A DNA stretch of 64,000 nt from Cyanobacteria bacterium SZAS-4 (lineage in GTDB: Bacteria > Cyanobacteriota > Vampirovibrionia > Obscuribacterales > Obscuribacteraceae). A program made the translations under genes and the position numbers. The stretch lies in NCBI GenBank assembly GCA_018266255.1, contig JAFEAT010000005.1, positions 110,575 through 174,574 on the forward strand, in the 5' to 3' direction. Under the pieces are notes generated by a model, which made no database searches, was not told the origin of the DNA, and saw nothing but the letters and a program-made list of their open reading frames with translations. The first letter of the stretch is position 1, and each line of letters opens with the position of its first letter. Below are positions 8,886 through 17,637 of this stretch, in pieces.

Positions 8886-11800
8886 ATGAGCTCAATGCTT
8901 CGTCAACATCACGTTAAAATCCAGGATCTGGTTAACTACCTGCGTGGTTACGATCCGGCGAAACCTCAGACGGCCGAAGATTGGTCGAAACAAGAGAGCT
9001 CAGGTTTCGAGCCCGGAATGTTGATCTTCTGCCTCGAGCGAGTGTCGGCACCATCCGGATTGGCATTCGGCAAAAAAGATTCAGAGGGCGAAACATATCG
9101 CGTCAAAGATTTGTGTGTCGTAGTAGGCAGAGATAACAACCGATCGTTAGTCGTCAACATCACTGCGAGCGCATTTGAACTGCGTTATTTGGAAGTGCTG
9201 ATGCTTGAAAAAGCGCGCAAGGCGATTTTAGACGGCAAAGATTTTCTCTACGTTGCAGTCAAACCCGCTCAGCCACTTAGTGATGCGAAATTGCGCGAAA
9301 TCGAAGAGTTGGGCGCTATGTATGCGCAAGGTGGTTCACGACGAAGCCTCGTTGTAGACGCCTCCGGTCCACAAGAACCAGCAGTCTCGCTATTGGCAGC
9401 GTTGGGCGTCAAGCTCACCATCGGCGGAATCGGCAAGCAAGCGCTCGATATCGGCTTGGTCTGCCATCTACTGTTCGCGCCGGAAGGCAGAGCGGAAGAC
9501 AAAAACAAAGTAATCGTCAAAAGCTGTTTCGTCGCCATTCCTAATAATGAACCGATTGGAAAAGGTGGACAGACCTCGGCCTTCAATCCACAGCAGGCAC
9601 CAGCAGCTGCGCCACAACAGCGCATCAGACCGGCCCCGCCACCAGCGCAGCCACCACAAGATTGGGGCTCACCCCCGAATTCGGGCTGGGCTCAAGACAT
9701 TCAAAGTCCTCCAGACACTGCGGCTACAACTCCTCAATTTGGATTCGATCAGCCTGTCGAGGCTCCACCGATTCCTCCCGCTTTCGGTTATGACCAGCAG
9801 CCTGCCTCAGCACCGAGTTTTGGCTACGAACAAGGAGCGCCTGGAGGCACCCCTGGTTTTGGCTACGAACAGGGAGCAACTCCTCCTGCTAATCCTGGTT
9901 TCGGCTACGAGCAAGGAACCGTCGGCTCAAGCTCTACTTCCGCGCCTGGCTTCGGCTACGACCAGAGCACCCCGGGCAGTGAACCGACGCCATGGAACCA
10001 GACACCGAGCGGTGCCTCAGGTGGATTTGGTTTGTCAGGTTTGAACCCATTTGCGCCACCAGAAGATTCCGCTGATGGATCAGTGTCACGCCCAGATGTG
10101 CCGGCACCAGATTTTGCCAGTCAGTTTAAAGATGATTTGGAAAAGGGTTTTGCTGGCGAAGGGTCGATCAAATACGAAGAAAATCAGATGGCCAAAGGAG
10201 CCGACAAGTGGGCGATCGACTCACCGGCAGAGTTCTCTCAGGAAGATTATTCGCAGAAATTCCCACCACCACCAGACCTTCCGTTTGGAAGCCCGGCGCA
10301 AAAGTATGGCGAAGATCAATTTCCACCGTCGGCAGTATTTAACGAGCAGCAGTTCAACAACGAACATTTCCAAACACCAGATTTTGGCAAGCCTGTCGAC
10401 CTCGGCGGTCCAATCAACGCTGATTTGAATGCCCCACCACAAGAGGCATTTGGCTCATTTCCGCCGATTCCTCCAGCCAACTTAGGCGCTGAAGACGTGT
10501 TTCAACCACCTTATGCCGGTGCCACCAGCACTGGTGACTTCCAATTGCCTACCGAACTGACTGCCAAGTTAGATCCGCAAAATCAACTGTTTCAAGCACC
10601 AGAAGAAAAGGCGGAAACTACAGACCCCGCAGCAGCGGCTACCGCTGCGCCTGTGCCTGAAGTCAACTTCGGCTTTGATGCATTCAACCAGCAACCTCCA
10701 TCTGAATTCACAGATTCAATATTCGACGCTACAAGTGGTGCTTTTGAAAAGACATCTAGAGCGATGAGCTTCGATGAAGAGATTGAAGAGCAACAAGCAG
10801 CCGCAGCCGCCAAGCCGGTAGTTGCGCCTGAACCGACAAAATCTTCAACCAATCTGCCTGCGCAGAACTGGGCGATGCCAAACGACGATTGGGCGCAAGC
10901 AACTCCTCCTACATCAGATTGGGGAGTAGACGCCAAGCCAGCAGATGAGCAGCCGTGGGCGCCAGAGCCTGGTGCATCGGGATGGGCGCCAGAACCGATT
11001 CCGACAGTAGAAGCACCTCCATCGTGGAGCTTCGACGGTGCCTCGCAAGCTCCTGCCTGGAACCCCGAAAAGCCAGAACCGGAGACCACCTCATCAGTTT
11101 CCTGGGTTCCAGTTCCTGCCAAGTCTTCCGAACCGGTTGCTCCAACAGTTCCAGCAGCAGAGACGTCTCCAGAAAAGGAAGAAGAAGAAGACAGTTCAGA
11201 TGGAGCACCATCTTTATTCGAACGCCTCAATCAGCAACTCGAAAAAGGTTCCCTATCTGAAATCGAGCCACCACCGGTAGCACCAGTTATTCCTGGAGCA
11301 GAAAAAGAAGAGCCAGCCGCGGCTGCTGCCGTCACTGAAAAACCTGGCGAAACTACCGTCAACCTCGCAGCTGAACCGGGCAAAGGGACAGGTGCCGAGA
11401 AGCTGACAGAAGCAGAGGCAACGGCATCTTCAGACGCGTTACCCAGCTCTGAATATGCAAGCACTCCCTTGCCACCACCGCTAGACCAGCCCGCCCCACT
11501 GGTGGTGCCAGATCCTCTACCGATAGGAGTGAGCAAAAAGAATGCACCTGTCGTATTAGATTGGCCGTCAGCTGCCGATCCAGCAGCCGAGACGTTAGAC
11601 ACCCTTCCAGCTGTGCCTGCAAATCCTGCTGTTACAGGAGCATCGACAACGACAGCAGCATCGTCAGAAGACAGTGGATCGGCACCGATCGTTCCACCAG
11701 CACCGACCAAATCAGCGCTTGATGCAGCTGCGACTACAGCACCAGGACCAGCTACTGGTGCCGGCGACGGTATTAAGCACCTGGCAGAGGCTCTCTCTGG

Positions 11801-13478
11801 ATTAATGGGAGATGAAGAACCTCGTCCGATGTCACCATTTGCCAATATGAAAGCGCCGGTCGTAGAACCACCGCCACCACCTGAGCCACCACCAGTTCAG
11901 GAAGTGGCAGAAGCGCCTGCCGCCGAAGTCGCAGCCGTGACAGAGCCTGCGAGAACCGAAACTAAACCGGAAGAAGGGGCAGTCAAAGCGGAAGCTGTTG
12001 TCGAAGCGGTGGTCGAAAAACCAACTGTTGTAGAGCCGCCTGCTGAAGAAGAGGTAGAGGAAGAAGAAGAGATAAGCCCGAGCGCTGCTCTGGCGGCTAA
12101 AGGCTTCCAGGAACCTCGTCTCGTTATGAACGAAATGGCCAGCTTGATGAGCAAGTTGGAGCAGCAAGTTCAAAAAGCCGCTAAACGACTCAACAGTCGA
12201 GCCGAAGAAATCAAACAGAGATTGCTTGCCCAGGTCGACAGTCTCGTCGCGGATTGCACGCAAATCGAAAAGGAAAGCCAACGAACAACAACTAACCTTT
12301 CGCAGCGTCTGATCAAGAGCCTTGATGATGTTTGCGAAGAGTCGAGACTGAAGGTTTCTGACGTTGCGGCAAACGGACGTTACACGATCAAACAACTGCT
12401 CACATCCAATCAGACTAACGTCGACGAAACGAAGAACACTCTTTACGAATCGCTTCGTGAAGCCTGCAAACAGTTCAGAATCGAGACGGAAGCATTGGCT
12501 CGCACCGCGGAAAATGATCTGAACGAATTGGTCAACACACGCACCGAAGAACTGGACAAACTCGTAAAGGGTATGAACTCGCATTTGGATGACACCAATA
12601 GCGCTTTCATCGAGAAATTGAACGCCCGCTATGAGCGCTTCAAAGAACGCATGTCGGAAGAAGCAAGTTCAGTGGTGCGATCGCTCGAACGAAACGTGCG
12701 TTCGATGGTGGAAGAGATTGATGGATCGTGGGATCGCGCGTCAGATAAGTTGAAGACGAGTAAGAGTGATTTCGAACAGACAATTCAACACTCTGTGAAA
12801 ACAGCAGAATTGAATTTGTCGCAGAGCACTCGCTTGATACTTACAAACGCCTTGATACCTAAGTTACGTGAAAGACAGCAAGTCTTGCGCATGACCTCGG
12901 TCGAATTGAGCAGACGCTTCAGTGATGAATCCGAGAGACAGGTGAGCGGGCAGATACTGGGGCTGGAAGCCAGCCTTGGAGCGGCACGCCAACAGCTTCA
13001 AACACTGGTCGACGATTGCATGTCGAGCATCGACTCAGTCGGGCGTGGTCAACAAGCCGGTTTGGAAGACATTTTCAAAGAGACCAGCGCGCATGCAGAG
13101 CGAGCTACTCTGGAAGTGACGGAATTTCTCAACAAGATCGAAACTCAGATCAACGATAACGAGCAGACTTGTAAGCGACTGGCCGAACAATCAAGTCTCG
13201 ATAACGATCCAGAGCTTTCCACAGACCGAAATGAAGCAACACTGCGAGTGCAACAGTTGCGCCAGCAGGCTAATGCGGAGCTAAGCAACGCGATCGACCA
13301 GGGTTGCGCCAAGCTCGAGCACCTCTCCAACACGATTCAAACCGAAGTCAGTGCGATGCGGGTCGAGCAAACTCAAGCTGTTCGTGACGCTGCCGAAAAC
13401 GGTCTAACTCGCGTGCGAGATGCCATCCAGGAAGCCTTTAGCGCGATCCAGGCAGCACGCGAAAAGTATATGGAATAG
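8886..13478 (+). CDS. Giant protein: N-terminal globular domain, disordered Pro/Ala-rich middle, C-terminal coiled coil
   Basis: This 1530-residue protein has three parts. Residues 1-240 look like a folded alpha/beta domain that I do not recognise. Residues about 245-1075 are low-complexity, rich in Pro, Ala, Glu, Gln and Trp. They include six copies of F-G-[FY]-[DE]-Q (285-360) and Trp-containing segments such as D-D-W-A-Q and S-G-W-A-P, and end in an acidic run. Residues about 1090-1530 form a long coiled coil, like the two genes before it. No signal peptide or membrane segment is visible. The ribosome site is weak, and an ATG three codons later is possible. The architecture suggests a cytoplasmic scaffold with a spacer between head and rod. 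Function is unknown. Confidence 0.75.
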   Translation: MSSMLRQHHVKIQDLVNYLRGYDPAKPQTAEDWSKQESSGFEPGMLIFCLERVSAPSGLAFGKKDSEGETYRVKDLCVVVGRDNNRSLVVNITASAFELRYLEVLMLEKARKAILDGKDFLYVAVKPAQPLSDAKLREIEELGAMYAQGGSRRSLVVDASGPQEPAVSLLAALGVKLTIGGIGKQALDIGLVCHLLFAPEGRAEDKNKVIVKSCFVAIPNNEPIGKGGQTSAFNPQQAPAAAPQQRIRPAPPPAQPPQDWGSPPNSGWAQDIQSPPDTAATTPQFGFDQPVEAPPIPPAFGYDQQPASAPSFGYEQGAPGGTPGFGYEQGATPPANPGFGYEQGTVGSSSTSAPGFGYDQSTPGSEPTPWNQTPSGASGGFGLSGLNPFAPPEDSADGSVSRPDVPAPDFASQFKDDLEKGFAGEGSIKYEENQMAKGADKWAIDSPAEFSQEDYSQKFPPPPDLPFGSPAQKYGEDQFPPSAVFNEQQFNNEHFQTPDFGKPVDLGGPINADLNAPPQEAFGSFPPIPPANLGAEDVFQPPYAGATSTGDFQLPTELTAKLDPQNQLFQAPEEKAETTDPAAAATAAPVPEVNFGFDAFNQQPPSEFTDSIFDATSGAFEKTSRAMSFDEEIEEQQAAAAAKPVVAPEPTKSSTNLPAQNWAMPNDDWAQATPPTSDWGVDAKPADEQPWAPEPGASGWAPEPIPTVEAPPSWSFDGASQAPAWNPEKPEPETTSSVSWVPVPAKSSEPVAPTVPAAETSPEKEEEEDSSDGAPSLFERLNQQLEKGSLSEIEPPPVAPVIPGAEKEEPAAAAAVTEKPGETTVNLAAEPGKGTGAEKLTEAEATASSDALPSSEYASTPLPPPLDQPAPLVVPDPLPIGVSKKNAPVVLDWPSAADPAAETLDTLPAVPANPAVTGASTTTAASSEDSGSAPIVPPAPTKSALDAAATTAPGPATGAGDGIKHLAEALSGLMGDEEPRPMSPFANMKAPVVEPPPPPEPPPVQEVAEAPAAEVAAVTEPARTETKPEEGAVKAEAVVEAVVEKPTVVEPPAEEEVEEEEEISPSAALAAKGFQEPRLVMNEMASLMSKLEQQVQKAAKRLNSRAEEIKQRLLAQVDSLVADCTQIEKESQRTTTNLSQRLIKSLDDVCEESRLKVSDVAANGRYTIKQLLTSNQTNVDETKNTLYESLREACKQFRIETEALARTAENDLNELVNTRTEELDKLVKGMNSHLDDTNSAFIEKLNARYERFKERMSEEASSVVRSLERNVRSMVEEIDGSWDRASDKLKTSKSDFEQTIQHSVKTAELNLSQSTRLILTNALIPKLRERQQVLRMTSVELSRRFSDESERQVSGQILGLEASLGAARQQLQTLVDDCMSSIDSVGRGQQAGLEDIFKETSAHAERATLEVTEFLNKIETQINDNEQTCKRLAEQSSLDNDPELSTDRNEATLRVQQLRQQANAELSNAIDQGCAKLEHLSNTIQTEVSAMRVEQTQAVRDAAENGLTRVRDAIQEAFSAIQAAREKYME
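9738..9965 (+). repeat. Six coding repeats of the FGYEQ type
   Basis: Within the giant coiled-coil gene, six copies of the five-residue motif F-G-[FY]-[DE]-Q occur at residues 285-360. They are spaced about 14-17 residues apart by Pro/Gly/Ala/Ser linkers. The nucleotide copies share ttyggctacga-like cores but differ at third positions, so selection appears to act on the protein. Regularly spaced aromatic stickers in a disordered linker are a known feature of proteins that form condensates or weak multivalent contacts. Confidence 0.7.
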
Positions 13479-13743
13479 GCTCCAAGAAAATTTTATGTGA
13501 CGCTGATTCTGACTAAAGGTCAGGTGGAGATTGGCCGTTAAGCAAAGCCCAACCCGTTCTCGCCGATCTGAGAATGGTCGAACCCTCGTGCTCAGGCGCA
13601 CGCCGCCAAGTTTAGATTTCGAGAATTAACGGGCATAGGGTAGACTAGGAGGTTATTGTCAAGAAGAAAGCTCAGGTCTGGACTCACCAGATTGGAATCA
13701 AAATATCGAGGACCGTATCCTGGACGTATTTCCCGATCATCAA
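13479..13743 (+). other. Intergenic leader with hairpins
   Basis: The region holds two short stem-loops on the plus strand, ttctc/gagaa around 13558-13575 and cgtgc/gcacg around 13587-13602, and then an AGGAGG at 13647-13652. No tRNA fold could be completed. The frame of the following gene stays open from about 13642 without any ATG, GTG or TTG before 13744. The AGGAGG is therefore left without a correctly spaced canonical start. Confidence 0.4.
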
Positions 13744-14400
13744 GTGCCTCCACCTCTACCGCAATTCGCGCTGGAGCGGTCTGGGCTGGACTATGACTCC
13801 GGCCAGGAGGAGATTTACCTTTACCACGGAACCAACTGCTATCGTCGCTGGGAAATCAACCGCTCTGGAGCCATAGAGCCCGGTCGGAGCAACTACAGCT
13901 TCTTCTGCACACGAGCCGCTGACGCCTATCGCTACGCCCGTGCGGCTTCAATGCGTGACATGTCACCGGGCGCGGTAAATTCGCTTATTTGCGAGCCTGT
14001 CGTGCTCAAGGTGCGCTTCAATGTGCGCACATGGATGCAGGTCGATTTCATTCAAGAGATAGGTTTTGTCGAAGAGGAAGAAAACGCTTCTTTGGGTCTG
14101 ACCATGGCAGTGCTGGGACCTGTGCAGTTTGCAGCGATAGTCGATATTTTGCATTGCAGCCATGGACGAAGGCTGGGATGCGCTTCCGAGTCGATTAGAA
14201 CCTTCGACGACGGCACATTAATGGAAGGCATCAGACATCTGCGCGAAAAACTGTGCAAGAAAAGAGCTGACGCCTGGGTGCTGAAAAAGCTGGGCATTTT
14301 CACCCAACAAGTAGGCACCAAACTGCTCGGCGGCGAGATGCCCGAACTGACTCTCGAAGACAACTTGCGAAGATTGAGACAGAGCCAAGTACGCGCTTGA
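13744..14400 (+). CDS. Hypothetical protein with an HGT motif, possible ADP-ribosyltransferase-like fold
   Basis: The protein has 218 residues if it starts at GTG 13744. It contains Y-L-Y-H-G-T, then I-N-R-S-G-A-I about 16 residues on, then S-F-F-C-T and A-Y-R-Y-A. This order (His-Gly-Thr, Ile-x-x-x-Gly, aromatic strand, Tyr) recalls the NAD-binding core of PARP/ART-fold proteins, but a catalytic Glu cannot be placed with confidence. The start is uncertain. In-frame coding-like sequence (acidic, Q-E-E-S-S-G-L-D) extends about 30 codons upstream to an AGGAGG at 13647, with no canonical start codon. An exported protein follows 20 bases downstream. The gene looks real; the fold is a guess. Confidence 0.6.
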   Translation: MPPPLPQFALERSGLDYDSGQEEIYLYHGTNCYRRWEINRSGAIEPGRSNYSFFCTRAADAYRYARAASMRDMSPGAVNSLICEPVVLKVRFNVRTWMQVDFIQEIGFVEEEENASLGLTMAVLGPVQFAAIVDILHCSHGRRLGCASESIRTFDDGTLMEGIRHLREKLCKKRADAWVLKKLGIFTQQVGTKLLGGEMPELTLEDNLRRLRQSQVRA

Positions 14401-14420
14401 TCTCAAATCGAGGAAATTTT

Positions 14421-15164
14421 ATGCAGCGGCACATCCAAACTTTGCTAGTGCTGGCATGCATTGCGCAAGCGCCAGTCTGCGCGCAATCGATGGACATGCA
14501 GCAGATGGAGAACGCCCTCAACAAGATGGATCCATCGCCGCCGCTGCCAACCGTGCAGGCACCGCCTGCGATGCAGGGTCAATTTCCATATCCCACCCAA
14601 CAACAGTATTCATACGCACCACAACAGCAAACGAATTACGCGTTTCCAGGCCAACCAATGGTAGGTTATCCGACCACGCAAGCCTCCATGCCTGCGCAAG
14701 CTCCGATCAAGCCGCAAGCACCGATGTCGCCGCTGCGAGCGCTTTTCGCCGGAGAGTCAAAGCCGACTCCACCGCCGAAACCTCTAAATCCGCTGCAATA
14801 TGTGATGCAACAGTTTCTTGGCCCCGGCACCGCCAGCAGTGGCGCAAATTCAGGCAACGATCAACAAAAACTGTACAACGCGCGCGAATATTTGCAAACG
14901 GCCAACAATGAAGCCTCAAAAGCTTACAATGCTTGTCAGCGAGCCAGTTACGGCTCTGATAAATATGCTCGAAAACAAGCTGCAGAAGAGGCTTATTATG
15001 CGGCGCAAGCGGCGCACTATGCGGCAAACAATGCCACTTCAGCGGCAGCGGGCGGGTCTTCTGCCGCGAATGACGCAGCTGCTCAAGCTCGCGATGCGGC
15101 AGATAGAGCGCAAGCTTCGGCAGACCAGGCCAGCTCGAATGCGAACAACGGCGGCGGTTGGTAG
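14421..15164 (+). CDS. Exported Ala/Gln/Pro-rich protein
   Basis: This 247-residue protein begins with a plausible signal peptide (M-Q-R-H-I-Q-T-L-L-V-L-A-C then A-Q-A-P-V-C-A-Q). A Pro/Gln/Tyr-rich segment follows (about 35-90), with Q-Q-Q and Y-P-T-Q patterns. The helical Ala/Gln/Asn-rich C-terminal half repeats A-A-x-x-A-x-x-A. The frame is open from 14397, but ATG 14421 has a GAGG site at the right distance and gives the signal peptide. It lies 20 bases after the HGT-motif gene and probably shares its transcript. The function is not recognised. Confidence 0.7.
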   Translation: MQRHIQTLLVLACIAQAPVCAQSMDMQQMENALNKMDPSPPLPTVQAPPAMQGQFPYPTQQQYSYAPQQQTNYAFPGQPMVGYPTTQASMPAQAPIKPQAPMSPLRALFAGESKPTPPPKPLNPLQYVMQQFLGPGTASSGANSGNDQQKLYNAREYLQTANNEASKAYNACQRASYGSDKYARKQAAEEAYYAAQAAHYAANNATSAAAGGSSAANDAAAQARDAADRAQASADQASSNANNGGGW

Positions 15165-15230
15165 AACTACATCGTGGAAAGAACCGTCGTCAAGAGCACG
15201 ACGCTGTTGAAAGGAACCCGAATCAGTGAT

Positions 15231-17591
15231 TTAGAATCCGTATGAACTGTAGGCTCGGCGGTGCCGAACCGGCGGTGCAGCAGAACTCTTATGTCCGCCA
15301 CCAGAGCTGTGTCGCGCGTGCGATGCATGGTGCGATGGCGCCGCTGTGTGAGCTGTAGTTGGCGGTGATGGTGGTGTCGTAGATGGTGCCGTATCAGGTG
15401 CAGGTGGCTTTTCAGTTTTGGCTGGAGGAGCAACATCTGTGGATGGATGCTCGGTCTTAGGCGGAGCAGTCACAGGCGCAGTAACTGGCGGGGTAGGATG
15501 ATCGTTCTTCGGCGGCGTTGCTATAGCCGTAGTCGGTGGATGTTCGTCAGCCGGCGGCCCAACTGGTTTGCTTGTGTGTTCACCCTTGAGTGCCGCTGCC
15601 GTCGAACCTGGCAAATTTGAACTCAAGAAGGTCTGAATTTCTCCTACTTGCGGATTATCAGTGCTGAGCGCGATTTTCTTGATACTCAGCGCTGTGCGTC
15701 CGTACTTATCAGCGTCTTTTGGTCGGCCTGACTCGTGCAAAACTTGGGCCAACTGAAAGTTCAAGTTTGCAAGCATCAAATCATTTTTGCCGCCCGCATG
15801 TTCTTGGATCGGAATCGCTCGGCGCAACGTGCTCTCAGCCAAAGTCAGCTTATCGAGCTTGCGATAAACAAATCCGAGCTCAGTCAAAATAGGCACAAGC
15901 TCACGGCTGTTCATACCGGAGCCTTTCTCAGTCACGTCTAACGCTTCTTCAAACTCGATTTTAGCGTCCTCGTACTTTTTGCTCTTGAACGACTCTTTGC
16001 CTGACATAAAGGCAGCTTGAGCGTTGGCATCTGGCAAGTTTGCTGTCACCTGGTCTGATCCTCCAGGGGCGGCAGTGGTTTGCTGAGGAGCACCACTTTG
16101 AGAATTCTTGTAGACCAGAAATCCTACGACACATAGAACTACGGCTGACACTGCCGCTATCGTGACCAGAAGCACCTTGTTTCCACCTGCCATTTTTTGA
16201 CGAAGGTGAGAAGATGCACCATGCTTGGTATCAGGTGCGGAGATCGTTTGCGAAGATGATCTTGATCCAGACGATCGCGCTGGCTGCTCGTCGCGCATCG
16301 CTGCAGCCGGGGCCGATGCCGGCGCGGGAGATGGCTCGGAAGGTCGTGACTTTGAATCTTTATGGCGTGTAGCTTCAAACACTGGTCCTGGCGGTTCAGA
16401 GACCGCCGGTGGTGTAGCAGGGGCTGGAGTGGACGAGGTCGGTTTCGACTTGGCAGCGGCAGCAGCGGAAGACGCCGCAGCAGGGCTAGTGGCGCCATTG
16501 TTTCCGGCGGCGACAGCGGAGTTTGACGTAGAACTCGCCGTAGCAGAAGGAGCGGACGGAGCTTCACCGTGGCGTTTCCAGAGCGGCATCGGACCTTCCA
16601 CTGTCGGGGTCGGCACTGCCTTGCCGGAACGTTTATCGACATATTTTTCCAGCGCTTCTTTAAACTCACCCATGGTTTGATAGCGGTCACCAGCATCTTT
16701 CGCCAGAGCCTTAAAAATTACAGCTTCCAATTCCGCAGGAATATTCAAGTCAGGATCAAACGGCGCAGGTGGCTCAGAAACTTGCTTGAAGAGCAACTCG
16801 ATTATGTCGTCACCGGAAAAGAGTGGGCGCCCCGAGAGAGTGCGATACATGACGCATCCCATCGAGTAAATATCCGAACGTGCATCGGTCTCCTTGCCTC
16901 TGCACTGCTCTGGACTCATGTAGGAAGGACTTCCATACACCTCGCCGGTTTTAGTCAGCTCACCGACTCCCTGGTTGAGTAATTTGGCGATGCCGAAATC
17001 GACGATTTTGACGAAATCGGCCTGGTCACCGAAGTTAACGAGCATGATATTGCTCGGCTTTATGTCCCGATGCAAGACACCTTTCTGGTGTGCGTGGGCC
17101 AGCCCGGCGCAAGCCTGAATGAAAATACTCACGGCGCGTTCTGGCACGACATGGTGCTCGGCTTCGAGCACGTCAGCCAGACTGGTGCCTTCCAAATAGT
17201 CCATGACCATATAAGGCTGACCTTCGCTGGTCAAACCAAAGTCATAGACAGTGAGAATGTTAGGCAGACTCAAACAGCTGGCAGCCTGAGCTTCAAGTTG
17301 AAAACGCTTGAGCGTATCCTTGCTCGAAATCATATGCTTGTGCAGCATTTTGATCGCAACTATGCGGTTCATCAGCTTGTGGCGAGCCTTGTAGACAAGC
17401 CCCATGCCACCGCCACCGATGACTTCCAGAATTTCATAGCGGTCAGCCAGAGTCGTACCAACAAGTTGGTCTTCTTCGCCAAGCGCAGTAAGCGGGGTGT
17501 TGTCGTCTGGGCAGACGGTAGTTTCCCAGTCGAACTCACGCCCGCAGGTCATGCAAGCCCGTTTAGTGCCTAGTTTGTCTTTCTGCTCCAC
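15231..17591 (-). CDS. Membrane Ser/Thr protein kinase with zinc-ribbon-like N-terminus and extracytoplasmic TPR repeats
   Basis: This 786-residue Hanks-type kinase starts with a cysteine cluster (C-M-T-C at 13-16, Cys27), like half of a zinc ribbon. The kinase domain (about 52-315) has the glycine loop G-G-G-G-M-G (59-64), the lysine in V-A-I-K, the catalytic H-R-D-I-K-P-S-N, D-F-G-I-A-K and S-P-E-Q. All key residues are present, so it should be active. A Pro/Ala/Ser-rich linker leads to one membrane helix (near 475-495). A TPR region (about 520-650) and a Pro/Thr/His-rich tail then lie outside the membrane. Start is GTG. It sits 46 bases downstream of a hypothetical gene on the same strand, a possible partner or substrate. 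Confidence 0.88.
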   Translation of the reverse strand: MEQKDKLGTKRACMTCGREFDWETTVCPDDNTPLTALGEEDQLVGTTLADRYEILEVIGGGGMGLVYKARHKLMNRIVAIKMLHKHMISSKDTLKRFQLEAQAASCLSLPNILTVYDFGLTSEGQPYMVMDYLEGTSLADVLEAEHHVVPERAVSIFIQACAGLAHAHQKGVLHRDIKPSNIMLVNFGDQADFVKIVDFGIAKLLNQGVGELTKTGEVYGSPSYMSPEQCRGKETDARSDIYSMGCVMYRTLSGRPLFSGDDIIELLFKQVSEPPAPFDPDLNIPAELEAVIFKALAKDAGDRYQTMGEFKEALEKYVDKRSGKAVPTPTVEGPMPLWKRHGEAPSAPSATASSTSNSAVAAGNNGATSPAAASSAAAAAKSKPTSSTPAPATPPAVSEPPGPVFEATRHKDSKSRPSEPSPAPASAPAAAMRDEQPARSSGSRSSSQTISAPDTKHGASSHLRQKMAGGNKVLLVTIAAVSAVVLCVVGFLVYKNSQSGAPQQTTAAPGGSDQVTANLPDANAQAAFMSGKESFKSKKYEDAKIEFEEALDVTEKGSGMNSRELVPILTELGFVYRKLDKLTLAESTLRRAIPIQEHAGGKNDLMLANLNFQLAQVLHESGRPKDADKYGRTALSIKKIALSTDNPQVGEIQTFLSSNLPGSTAAALKGEHTSKPVGPPADEHPPTTAIATPPKNDHPTPPVTAPVTAPPKTEHPSTDVAPPAKTEKPPAPDTAPSTTPPSPPTTAHTAAPSHHASHARHSSGGGHKSSAAPPVRHRRAYSSYGF

Positions 17592-17637
17592 GATTTAGTC
17601 CCGCGGTGCGGTCGTCGTAAAAGCGGGGGGATTAAAC

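Noticed and set aside
10592..11845. Two long minus-strand open frames inside the giant coiled-coil gene
   Set aside because: Low-complexity codon use of the plus-strand gene keeps the opposite frame open; no ribosome site and composition mirrors the sense strand.
13540..13640. tRNA-like T-loop (ggtcgaaccc)
   Set aside because: No acceptor, D or anticodon arms could be fitted on either strand.
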